A DNA stretch of 13,691 bases from Alphaproteobacteria bacterium (GTDB lineage Bacteria; Pseudomonadota; Alphaproteobacteria; Micavibrionales; Micavibrionaceae), in NCBI GenBank assembly GCA_021776015.1, contig JAJFGT010000266.1:1-13691 (forward strand), read 5' to 3'. The first letter of the stretch is position 1. Every line of letters begins with the position of its first letter. The notes beneath the pieces were generated by a model. That model searched no databases, was not told the origin of the DNA, and saw only the letters and a list, made by a program, of their open reading frames with translations. This document shows, piece after piece, positions 1 to 6,559 of the stretch. The position numbers and the translations under genes are program-made.

Positions 1-2385
1 ATGGTTTTAGATCGTCAACTCGCAGAAGAGGGCACAACACGTCAAAAATTAGGGCGCGAAGGTTTTATGGAACGAGCATGGGGTTGGAAAGCGACCTGCA
101 AAGATAATATCGTTGGACAGCTTAAGCGCTTAGGGACAACACCCGATTGGGAACGAGAACGATTTACAATGGATGAAGGGCTTTCAAAAGCTGTTCAAAA
201 AACATTTATTCAGCTCTACAAAGAAGGTCTGATTTATCGTGCTAATCGTCTTGTGAATTGGGACCCGAAAACACAAACAGTCTTATCCGATATTGAAGTT
301 GAACAAAAAGAAGTCAAGGGGCACATGTGGTATATTGATTACCCCCTTGAAGGAGAGCAGGAACTTTATATTACAGTTGGAACAACTCGACCAGAAACAC
401 TTTTAGGAGATACAGCCATTGCCGTTCACCCTGAAGATGAACGCTATAAAGATCTCATCGGTAAATATGCCGTTGTACCAATTGTAAATAGACCTATTCT
501 TATTGTTGCAGATGAGTATTCAGATCCAGAAAAAGGAACAGGGGCTGTTAAAATTACACCTGCCCATGATTTTAATGACTTTGAGGTTGGACAACGCCAC
601 AATCTATCTGTCATCAGTGTTCTTAATGAACGTGCGGAAATGAATGAGAATACCCCAGAGCATTATCAGGGGCTAGACCGTTTTGTAGCACGGAAAAAAA
701 TACTAGCTGAACTTGAAGAACTCGAGCTTCTAAGAGAAGTTGAAGATATTAAGCACTCCGTTCCCTATGACGAAAAAAGTAAATCAACCGTCATTGAACC
801 CTTCTTAACAGAGCAATGGTACGTTGATGCAAAAACACTGGCAGGACCTGCCATTCAAGCCGTAAAAGATGGAAGAACAAAATTTATTCCACAACAATGG
901 GAAAATACATATTTTAGGTGGCTTGAAAATACAGTTCCATGGTGTATCTCTCGTCAGCTCTGGTGGGGACACCGTATCCCTGCATGGTATGGGCCAAATA
1001 ATGAAATATATGTTGCCGAAAACGAAGAACAAGCTAAAGAGCAAGCTAAAGAACAACATGGTCAAGACGTTCCTCTCCGACAAGAAGATGATGTTCTTGA
1101 TACATGGTTTTCTGCAGCTTTATGGCCATTTTCAACCCTTGGATGGCCTGAAAAAACGCCTGAACTTGCTAAATATTATCCCACGAATGTTCTCGTCACA
1201 GGATTCGATATTATTACCTTTTGGGTCTCTCGTATGATGATGATGAGCTTACACTTCATGAAAGAAGTCCCCTTTGAAACTGTCTATATCTCTGGATTGG
1301 TTCGAGACGAAAAAGGACAGAAAATGTCTAAATCCAAGGGGAATGTTGTTGATCCTCTTGTTTTAATTGATAAATATGGAACAGATGCCTTACGTTTTGC
1401 TCTTGTTTCAATGACAACACAAGGACGAGATATAAAAATTTCTGAAAAAATCGTTGAAAATTATCGTAACTTTGCAACCAAGCTTTGGAATGCCTCTCGT
1501 TTTTGTGAAATGAATGCTTGTCATCCTGTGAAAGGATTTGATCCCTCTTCTGTTCAGGATACAAAAAATCAATGGATCATTTCAGAGCTTATCAAAACAA
1601 AAACGACAGTTGATATGGCATTAGAAGAGTGCCGACTCAATGAGGCTGCTCTCAGTCTCTATCAATTCTCTTGGGGAACTTTTTGTGACTGGTATGTAGA
1701 GTTAATTAAACCAGCGTTTGACCATGAAAACGAAGTTGCCATAGAAACACGTGCAACGGCTGCATGGGTTATTGATCAAATGCTCATTCTTTTAAATCCA
1801 TTTATGCCGTATATCACAGAAGAGCTCTATGCTTCATTAGGAGAGAGACAAGGTCAACGCCTTATCTCAGCACCATGGCCTGATTATACAAACATTAAAA
1901 TTGCACAAGACTCTACAGATGATATTTCATGGGTTCTCAAGGTCATTACAGAGATACGAAGTGTGCGTGCTGATATGAATGTTCCTGCCGGTGCTAAGGT
2001 TGCTCTTCAATATAAAGGTGCCTCCGAGGAAACAGCCAAACGTTTTAAAGCATATGAAGAGGCTATTTCACGCCTTGCACGTCTTGAAAGCATAAAGTCT
2101 GTAGAAGATATTCCAAAAGGTGCTCTTCAAACTGTCATTGAAGAAACGACACTTATTTTACCCATTGCAGAGCTCATTGATTTAGATAAAGAACGAGAAC
2201 GCCTTGAGAAAGAAATTGGAAAACTAGATATCGACATTCAAAAAATTTCTCAAAAACTCGAAAACAAAAAATTTATTGAAAACGCCCCTCAGGATATTGT
2301 TAAAGAACAACATTTTCGTAAAGAGCAAGCTTTGAGTACACGAGAAAAACTTGGCAATGCTCTCCAACAACTCGGTGTTGGATAG
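1..2385 (+). CDS. valS: Valine--tRNA ligase (ValRS), C-terminal 794 residues, 5' end outside the window
   Basis: Class I aminoacyl-tRNA synthetase that charges tRNA-Val with valine in the cytoplasm and hydrolyses mischarged Thr-tRNA. The window opens inside the gene: the Met at base 1 is an internal residue of the segment (MVLDRQLAEEG) that follows the HIGH-type motif, so roughly the first 100 residues, including that motif, are missing. Visible parts in order: the connective/editing domain with GTTRPETLLGD (about residues 127-137), the WCISRQLWWGHRIPAWYG block (314-331), DDVLDTWFSAALWPFSTLGWP-type sequence (363-383), the ATP-binding KMSKS loop (441-445), the anticodon-binding domain, and a C-terminal charged coiled-coil arm (about 728-790) typical of ValRS. 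The gene ends in TAG and meets the next gene head-on with 3 bp between stops. A short in-frame tandem repeat (EQAK twice, bases 1027-1050) lies in a variable insertion. Identification is secure. Confidence 0.97.
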   Translation: MVLDRQLAEEGTTRQKLGREGFMERAWGWKATCKDNIVGQLKRLGTTPDWERERFTMDEGLSKAVQKTFIQLYKEGLIYRANRLVNWDPKTQTVLSDIEVEQKEVKGHMWYIDYPLEGEQELYITVGTTRPETLLGDTAIAVHPEDERYKDLIGKYAVVPIVNRPILIVADEYSDPEKGTGAVKITPAHDFNDFEVGQRHNLSVISVLNERAEMNENTPEHYQGLDRFVARKKILAELEELELLREVEDIKHSVPYDEKSKSTVIEPFLTEQWYVDAKTLAGPAIQAVKDGRTKFIPQQWENTYFRWLENTVPWCISRQLWWGHRIPAWYGPNNEIYVAENEEQAKEQAKEQHGQDVPLRQEDDVLDTWFSAALWPFSTLGWPEKTPELAKYYPTNVLVTGFDIITFWVSRMMMMSLHFMKEVPFETVYISGLVRDEKGQKMSKSKGNVVDPLVLIDKYGTDALRFALVSMTTQGRDIKISEKIVENYRNFATKLWNASRFCEMNACHPVKGFDPSSVQDTKNQWIISELIKTKTTVDMALEECRLNEAALSLYQFSWGTFCDWYVELIKPAFDHENEVAIETRATAAWVIDQMLILLNPFMPYITEELYASLGERQGQRLISAPWPDYTNIKIAQDSTDDISWVLKVITEIRSVRADMNVPAGAKVALQYKGASEETAKRFKAYEEAISRLARLESIKSVEDIPKGALQTVIEETTLILPIAELIDLDKERERLEKEIGKLDIDIQKISQKLENKKFIENAPQDIVKEQHFRKEQALSTREKLGNALQQLGVG

Positions 2386-2388
2386 GAT

Positions 2389-3546
2389 TTAATCCACCTT
2401 AAATACAGAAAAGGTGCCTTTTGGAGACGAAGTTTTTGATACTTGACGACAAAGAAGATCAAAAATTTGAGGGCTTGGGGAGTCAATTTCAGCCTGCTCT
2501 TCTGTCTTTTTATCATATCCCATTCGAACCATAATCTCTCCCATTGAAAGCTGAGGATAAGCTGTCTTTGATTCGAAATGAAGCTTTTCATGAGGCCCCT
2601 CAGTCAAAAAATCAGAGCACATTCCATTTCGCATATCAGTTGGGTAGAGGCCTGTTCTTGCCTCATTTGTTATCAGAGGAGAATTGTCGATAATATCTTG
2701 AGTTATAAGGGGGTTATTCTCTATGTGGCTTATCAAAACATTATTTATATTTCCTACATACACAGCGCCTCTCCGTGCATCAGATGGTCCTATTGTTTTA
2801 TAACCATCCTGTATATATCCCTCAACCTTCTCATTCAAAGGAAAGATATCTCTAATCAGGAATCTTATCGTAGCTTCTTTGAGGCGAAACCCCTCACTTC
2901 CACCTTTTGAAATCTCCTTTAAAAGAATTTCTTGTATCTCTTTATTATATTCTGTTGTTTGTGAAAGAGGTTCAAATATTATCTTATTACACACCTCATA
3001 ATAAGCATTAAAGATAGACTCCTCATAATGATTTGGGTCTGGGGTAGGAGGTAATTCACTGCGCTTTCCATCAAGCCAGTGCATAAGCTTTGAATCTGAA
3101 TACTCACTCAACGCTTCTATAAATTTAGTATCATCCTCTATAATTTCAGATAGATAATATCGAATAAGGCTATGCCCTATAGTCGGATTAATATTAAAAG
3201 CTTCTCCCAATAGATTTTTTAAATCATCATCTAAATTCCAAAAAGTAATGGAACGTCCTACAGCATGAACAAATTCATCATTCCAAAATATACTATGATT
3301 ATTATCAGCATGTTGGTAATCACGAAGATTATGACTATTGGTCCCTGCTCTTTCAAGACCTCTATCACGGGTTATATCCGACGGCTCAAAGTCTTCCGTG
3401 ATAACAGGAATCAACTCTTGTTGCGTGAACAGTGTCGTAATATCCTTTCCCATAGAAATAAATTTTGCTGTCATGGGCGTATAGCGATCTAAACGATCTA
3501 AAAAGTAGAGAACTTCAGTACTCTTTATATACTGCTCAGACGACAT
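2389..3546 (-). CDS. Unrecognised 385-residue protein, probably cytoplasmic
   Basis: I do not recognise this protein. It has no signal peptide or hydrophobic membrane-length segment, only three cysteines, and no P-loop, helix-turn-helix or obvious catalytic signature. The composition is mixed and rather acidic, with many Asp/Glu/Asn/Ile residues, so a soluble globular protein is likely. The start at 3546 is supported by a GGGAG Shine-Dalgarno about 9 nt upstream. No longer in-frame coding extension is needed. Its stop lies 3 bp from the valS stop in convergent orientation, leaving no room for an intergenic terminator. An 82-bp gap separates it from pheS upstream on the same strand, so it may read through from secB-pheS or use its own weak promoter. 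It sits between two core genes like an accessory or lineage-specific insertion. The long uninterrupted frame and good ribosome site make it a real gene; the function is unknown. Confidence 0.8.
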   Translation of the reverse strand: MSSEQYIKSTEVLYFLDRLDRYTPMTAKFISMGKDITTLFTQQELIPVITEDFEPSDITRDRGLERAGTNSHNLRDYQHADNNHSIFWNDEFVHAVGRSITFWNLDDDLKNLLGEAFNINPTIGHSLIRYYLSEIIEDDTKFIEALSEYSDSKLMHWLDGKRSELPPTPDPNHYEESIFNAYYEVCNKIIFEPLSQTTEYNKEIQEILLKEISKGGSEGFRLKEATIRFLIRDIFPLNEKVEGYIQDGYKTIGPSDARRGAVYVGNINNVLISHIENNPLITQDIIDNSPLITNEARTGLYPTDMRNGMCSDFLTEGPHEKLHFESKTAYPQLSMGEIMVRMGYDKKTEEQAEIDSPSPQIFDLLCRQVSKTSSPKGTFSVFKVD

Positions 3547-3628
3547 ATAAAATTTCTCCCTTTGATAGAATATTCAAAGAGACAATAAATTACAGATTAT
3601 GAAAAAGCAATATATTTTTATAGAAAGA

Positions 3629-4702
3629 CTAATACACTCGATTAGGGCGATCTAATGGATCAAACCCATAATGATCCATCCAGCGGACATCTCCTTCAAA
3701 GAAGGTGCGTAGATCAGGAATCCCATATTTAAGCATCGCAATCCGCTCAATGCCAAGACCAAAAGCAAAGCCTTGATACTCATCGGGATCAAGACCAAAG
3801 TTTTTGATTACATTAGGGTGAACCATGCCACATCCTAAAATCTCAAGCCAGCTATCTCCTGCCCCTATTTTCAAGCCTCCACCTTTACGAGAACATCCAA
3901 TATCCATCTCTGCGCTCGGTTCTGTGAAAGGGAAGAAACTGGGTCGAAATTGGATGGGTAGATCATCAATTTCAAAAAACTGACGCGCAAAGTCCATTAA
4001 GCACCCTTTGAGATGCCCCATATGGGTGCTCTTATCAATAACCAATCCTTCACACTGATGAAACATAGGTGTGTGTGTAATATCATAGTCAGAGCGGTAG
4101 GTTCGCCCCATACATATAATTTTAACAGGAGGTTTACGATGAGCCATAGCTCGAATTTGAACAGAGGAGGTATGTGTTCTTAAAACTTTTTTAGCAGCTT
4201 CACCTCTCTCATCGGGATCATCAGGCAAATAAAATGTGTCATGCATTTCTCGTGCAGGGTGACCAGGAGGAAAATTAAGCGCTGTAAAATTGTGATAATC
4301 ATCTTCAATATCTGGCCCCTCTTCCAATGAAAACCCCATATCCCCAAAGATAGTAATAAGTTCTTCCATTGTTTGTGAAATAGGGTGAATAGCTCCACGC
4401 TGTTCAGGACGTGGAGATAGGGTAACATCCATTTTTTCATTTTCGAGGCGCTGATCAATCTCTTGTTTTTTAAGCATGCGCTCTTGAATTTCAATTTGAG
4501 CAACAATTTCATCTTTTAAAACATTAAGTTCTTGTCCTGCTGTTTTACGAGTTTCCTGATCCATTCCTCCTAGAGTTTTCATCAAAGCTGTAATTTTTCC
4601 TTTTTTCCCAAGAGCAGTAATCCGCACTTGTTCCAAAGAAGAAAGATCATTAGCAGCTTCAATTAAACCTGTAATCTCTTGTTTTAATTCAACTGTGTTC
4701 AT
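3629..4702 (-). CDS. pheS: Phenylalanine--tRNA ligase alpha subunit
   Basis: Catalytic alpha subunit of the heterotetrameric (alpha2-beta2) phenylalanyl-tRNA synthetase, a class II enzyme. At 357 residues it is full length for the bacterial family. The N-terminal coiled-coil arm that contacts tRNA covers about residues 1-90. Then follow the motif 1 region with RTHTSSVQIRAM (176-187), motif 2 with GRTYRSDYDITHTPMFHQCEG (199-219), the phenylalanine-pocket segment FRPSFFPFTEPSAE (252-265), and motif 3 GFAFGLGIERIAMLKYGIPD (311-330). The start ATG overlaps the secB stop by one base (TGATG), so translation is probably coupled to secB. Normally pheT, the beta subunit, follows immediately; here the next gene downstream is the unrecognised 385-residue protein, so pheT must lie elsewhere. 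No key residue appears to be missing. Confidence 0.97.
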   Translation of the reverse strand: MNTVELKQEITGLIEAANDLSSLEQVRITALGKKGKITALMKTLGGMDQETRKTAGQELNVLKDEIVAQIEIQERMLKKQEIDQRLENEKMDVTLSPRPEQRGAIHPISQTMEELITIFGDMGFSLEEGPDIEDDYHNFTALNFPPGHPAREMHDTFYLPDDPDERGEAAKKVLRTHTSSVQIRAMAHRKPPVKIICMGRTYRSDYDITHTPMFHQCEGLVIDKSTHMGHLKGCLMDFARQFFEIDDLPIQFRPSFFPFTEPSAEMDIGCSRKGGGLKIGAGDSWLEILGCGMVHPNVIKNFGLDPDEYQGFAFGLGIERIAMLKYGIPDLRTFFEGDVRWMDHYGFDPLDRPNRVY

Positions 4703-5241
4703 CAGGCAGACTTTGCATCTTGAGATTCAGTCTCAGGCTTATTTTTTTGCATAAAATTCTTATGATACAATTGTGTAAAATCAATAGGATTTAGTAAGAG
4801 TGGAGGGAAACCTCCATTTTGAGTAACATCAGACAGCATTTGCCTTATGAATGGAAAAATTAAACGAGGGACTTCAATAAGAAGAAGAGGATGATGTTTA
4901 TCTTCAGGAACACCGCTTAATTCAACGACAACACCATATTCTACCTCAGCAATAAAGACTGTTTCTTCTTCGCGTTTTGCCACAGCAGATACTTTGAATG
5001 CCACTTCATAGAGAGCTTTAATCGTTTCATCTTCTAAGTTACGTACATCCATATTAGAAGAGATATCAATCTTTGGAGGTTCTAATCCGCCTCTTAATGA
5101 ATTAGGGGCTTTCGGATTTTCAAAAGATATATCCCGAATATATTGAGCATGAATTTTTAAAGGCAAATTTTGCATGGTTTGAGACTCTTGCCCTTGAGTT
5201 TCTGGCTTGCTATCCGTTTCTGGTGCTTTTTTCTTCGTCAT
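4702..5241 (-). CDS. secB: Protein-export chaperone SecB
   Basis: Tetrameric cytoplasmic chaperone that holds preproteins unfolded and hands them to SecA for Sec-dependent export. The 179 residues compare with about 155 in E. coli; the extra length is a charged, low-complexity N-terminal tail (residues 1-22) and a Lys/Glu-rich C-terminal tail. The family core runs from about residue 25 and includes LPLKIHAQYIRDISFENP (26-43) and the signature PPLLLNPIDFTQLY (146-159), matching the conserved SecB PP-x-x-L-x-PIDF block. An internal Met23 could be an alternative start, but the upstream Met has acceptable spacing from a weak GGA/AGAG site. The stop overlaps the pheS start. It is divergent from timA across 174 bp, a neighbourhood I recall as common in alphaproteobacteria. 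Confidence 0.95.
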   Translation of the reverse strand: MTKKKAPETDSKPETQGQESQTMQNLPLKIHAQYIRDISFENPKAPNSLRGGLEPPKIDISSNMDVRNLEDETIKALYEVAFKVSAVAKREEETVFIAEVEYGVVVELSGVPEDKHHPLLLIEVPRLIFPFIRQMLSDVTQNGGFPPLLLNPIDFTQLYHKNFMQKNKPETESQDAKSA

Positions 5242-5246
5242 ATCTC

Positions 5247-5261
5247 TTAATCCGTTCTTAA
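5247..5261 (-). promoter_or_regulatory. TTAA-N7-TTAA, match to the CtrA full-site consensus
   Basis: The sequence TTAATCCGTTCTTAA has two TTAA half-sites exactly 7 bp apart, which is the published consensus for the alphaproteobacterial cell-cycle regulator CtrA. It lies 6-20 bp upstream of the secB start codon, inside the likely 5' leader. That position would suit repression rather than activation. In DNA this AT-rich such a match can arise by chance about once per window of this size, so it is only a candidate. Confidence 0.2.
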
Positions 5262-5268
5262 ATGCTAA

Positions 5269-5290
5269 CTCTATATTCTATGTAATAGAG
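5269..5290 (-). other. Inverted repeat in the secB leader
   Basis: CTCTAT (5269-5274) and ATAGAG (5285-5290) are perfect inverted copies separated by 10 bases. On the secB transcript they would form a small AU-rich hairpin very near the predicted 5' end. It could stabilise the mRNA end or act as a protein-binding site. It is too weak for a terminator and no T-run follows it on the secB strand. Confidence 0.3.
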
Positions 5291-5293
5291 CTT

Positions 5294-5321
5294 AAAATAC
5301 ACACAGTGCAGATGATTTCAA
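5294..5321 (-). promoter_or_regulatory. Predicted sigma70-type promoter for secB-pheS
   Basis: On the minus strand a -35 TTGAAA (5321-5316) is followed after 16 bp by a -10 TATTTT (5299-5294). Transcription would start near 5287 and give a leader of about 45 nt before secB. Both boxes keep the most conserved positions, and the placement in the divergent region fits. Confidence 0.45.
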
Positions 5322-5342
5322 GTTGTTTACTAAAATCTTACC

Positions 5343-5371
5343 TTGAAAAAGTCAACTTGATGGGTCATATT
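5343..5371 (+). promoter_or_regulatory. Predicted sigma70-type promoter for timA
   Basis: A -35 TTGAAA (5343-5348) is followed after 17 bp by CATATT (5366-5371), a 4/6 match to the -10 consensus. The leader to the timA ATG would be about 38 nt. The -10 box falls inside the GGGTC/GACCC inverted repeat at 5362-5377. Confidence 0.4.
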
Positions 5372-5377
5372 CGACCC
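5362..5377. other. GGGTC-N6-GACCC inverted repeat at the timA promoter
   Basis: GGGTCATATTCGACCC is a perfect 5-bp inverted repeat around a 6-base centre. It is one of the few GC-rich spots in an AT-rich intergenic region. It overlaps the predicted -10 box of timA, where a repressor operator would be expected. A transcript hairpin is the alternative, but it would sit upstream of or at the start site. No regulator is encoded nearby. Confidence 0.3.
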
Positions 5378-5415
5378 TATTACAAAGCCCTGATCCAAGA
5401 AATAAGGTAGATACA

Positions 5416-6138
5416 ATGAATGGCATTCCAACAGACCTCCTAATTTATATTATAATTGCTGGCGTACTTGTACTCTGGCTTAGAAATACAATTGGAACAC
5501 GGCATGGTGACGAAAGGCAACGTCCGAACCCTTTTGCAAAGACATCAGATTCATCAGACAGTAGCTCAGGAAATGTTATTGATATCACAGGTCAAGTTGT
5601 AGAACTTAATGATCCTCTTCCTGAAAATATAGATATAGAAAACCCTGAAGCTGAACAAGGCCTTAAAAGTTTTATGAAAGCAGATCAAAACTTTAACCCC
5701 ACTGAATTTGTTGAGAATGCAAAAGATGCTTTTGTTATGATTGTCGAAGGATTTGCCGATGGTGATCGTGATATCTTACAAGCTCTTTTATCTGAATCTG
5801 TCTATGAGGGGTTTGATCAAGCACTTATAGCACGTGAAAAATCAGGGGAAACCGTTGAGACAGAGATCCATGCCATTAAGAAATCTGAAATTATAGAAGT
5901 TAAGCTTCAAGATAAAATGGTCTTTATTTCCTTCCAATTCACAGCCGAAGAAACGGCTGTAATCCGAAATAAAGATGGGAAAATTATAGCAGGAGACCCT
6001 GACAAAACGAGTGAACTCTGCGATATATGGGTCTTTGGACGCAATCTTAAAGACAAAGATCCTACATGGAAACTCTATGAAACACGGGATGGTGATAAAG
6101 AAGATCACAAAACCCCTCTACCTGACGTATCTTCATAA
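5416..6138 (+). CDS. timA: Tim44-like domain protein (TimA type), inner-membrane anchored
   Basis: Bacterial relative of the mitochondrial import motor subunit Tim44; in alphaproteobacteria the homologue is called TimA and is associated with the inner membrane. Its exact bacterial job is not settled. The 240 residues begin with a single hydrophobic segment (about residues 6-22, DLLIYIIIAGVLVLWL) acting as an uncleaved anchor. A polar linker rich in Ser/Asp follows (about 25-80), then the Tim44/TIM44-like domain from about residue 84 to 225, starting KSFMKADQNFNPTEFVENAK and ending in the DPTWKLYETRDGD segment. The ATG at 5416 has AAGG about 9 nt upstream. It is divergent from secB, and both products relate to protein movement at the inner membrane. 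It converges on ybaB. Confidence 0.9.
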   Translation: MNGIPTDLLIYIIIAGVLVLWLRNTIGTRHGDERQRPNPFAKTSDSSDSSSGNVIDITGQVVELNDPLPENIDIENPEAEQGLKSFMKADQNFNPTEFVENAKDAFVMIVEGFADGDRDILQALLSESVYEGFDQALIAREKSGETVETEIHAIKKSEIIEVKLQDKMVFISFQFTAEETAVIRNKDGKIIAGDPDKTSELCDIWVFGRNLKDKDPTWKLYETRDGDKEDHKTPLPDVSS

Positions 6139-6195
6139 GAGAAAATTCATCATTCTAACTTTCTTAATGAATTAAGGTCGTTAGTAGCGATACGT

Positions 6196-6216
6196 AAAAA
6201 AAGCTTACCTTTTTTT
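6196..6216. terminator. Possible bidirectional A/T-stem terminator between timA and ybaB
   Basis: AAAAAAAG (6196-6203) and CTTTTTTT (6209-6216) are perfect inverted copies around the loop CTTAC, in the 76-bp gap between the convergent stops of timA and ybaB. Each strand ends in a run of seven T, as a bidirectional terminator would. The stem has only one G-C pair, so it is weak. The right arm overlaps the ybaB stop codon. Confidence 0.3.
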
Positions 6217-6544
6217 AAAATGGTAACCCGCTCAATGCTCCCGCAGGAAGTCCCATATCGCCCATAGCCTTTTGAGTCTCTTCTGCCATTTTTGCATCCG
6301 CTTTTTGGCGTGCATCATTGAGAGACGCTACGATTAGATCTTCCATAACTTCTTTATCATCAGGCGTCACCAAAGAAGGATCTATTCGTAATGATTTTAC
6401 AAGCCCTTTACAACTCATCGTTACACAAATAAGCCCGCCACCTGATTTGCCTTCTACTTCTAGATTACCGAGTTCCTCTTGAAGAAATTCCATTTTTTTT
6501 TGCATGTCTTGAGCTTTTTGCATTAAATTCGCCATATTCATCAT
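6215..6544 (-). CDS. ybaB: YbaB/EbfC family nucleoid-associated DNA-binding protein
   Basis: Small dimeric DNA-binding protein of the YbaB/EbfC family, usually encoded beside dnaX and recR. The 109 residues fit the family length. Visible signatures are the N-terminal helix ANLMQKAQDMQKKMEFLQEEL (about 5-25), the beta-sheet core with GGGLICVTMSCKG (about 35-47), IDPSLV, and a second long helix ending in a Gly/Leu/Pro-rich tail (GDMGLPAGALSGLPF). Three closely spaced Mets (1, 2 and 4) are possible starts; AGGA motifs lie upstream, partly overlapping the dnaX stop. Only 15 bp separate it from dnaX, so the two are cotranscribed. No recR follows: the next gene downstream is the convergent timA. 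Confidence 0.95.
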   Translation of the reverse strand: MMNMANLMQKAQDMQKKMEFLQEELGNLEVEGKSGGGLICVTMSCKGLVKSLRIDPSLVTPDDKEVMEDLIVASLNDARQKADAKMAEETQKAMGDMGLPAGALSGLPF

Positions 6545-6559
6545 CAGAGTCCTATCCTT

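Noticed and set aside
165..169. RlmJ DPSYE instead of DPPYE (residues 165-169 of the protein at 8351-9178) as an inactive enzyme
   Set aside because: Asp and aromatic residues of motif IV are intact and, as I recall, Ser at this position occurs in other members, so inactivation is not indicated. The coordinates given here are residue numbers.
1027..1056. 12-bp tandem repeat in valS (EQAK twice)
   Set aside because: A short in-frame repeat in a variable loop; no sign of a larger repeat array or phase variation because the unit is a multiple of three.
2578..2910. 110-codon open frame on + inside the 385-residue gene
   Set aside because: No ribosome site and no family resemblance; the minus-strand frame is far longer and has a good Shine-Dalgarno.
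5207..5410. 67-codon open frame on + ending just before timA
   Set aside because: It overlaps the secB start antisense, has no ribosome site, and covers the promoter region; its composition looks like translated non-coding AT-rich DNA.
6166..6179. CTTAAT-GA-ATTAAG palindrome downstream of timA
   Set aside because: The loop would be too small for a stable hairpin and half-sites are too close for the CtrA spacing; likely chance in AT-rich DNA.
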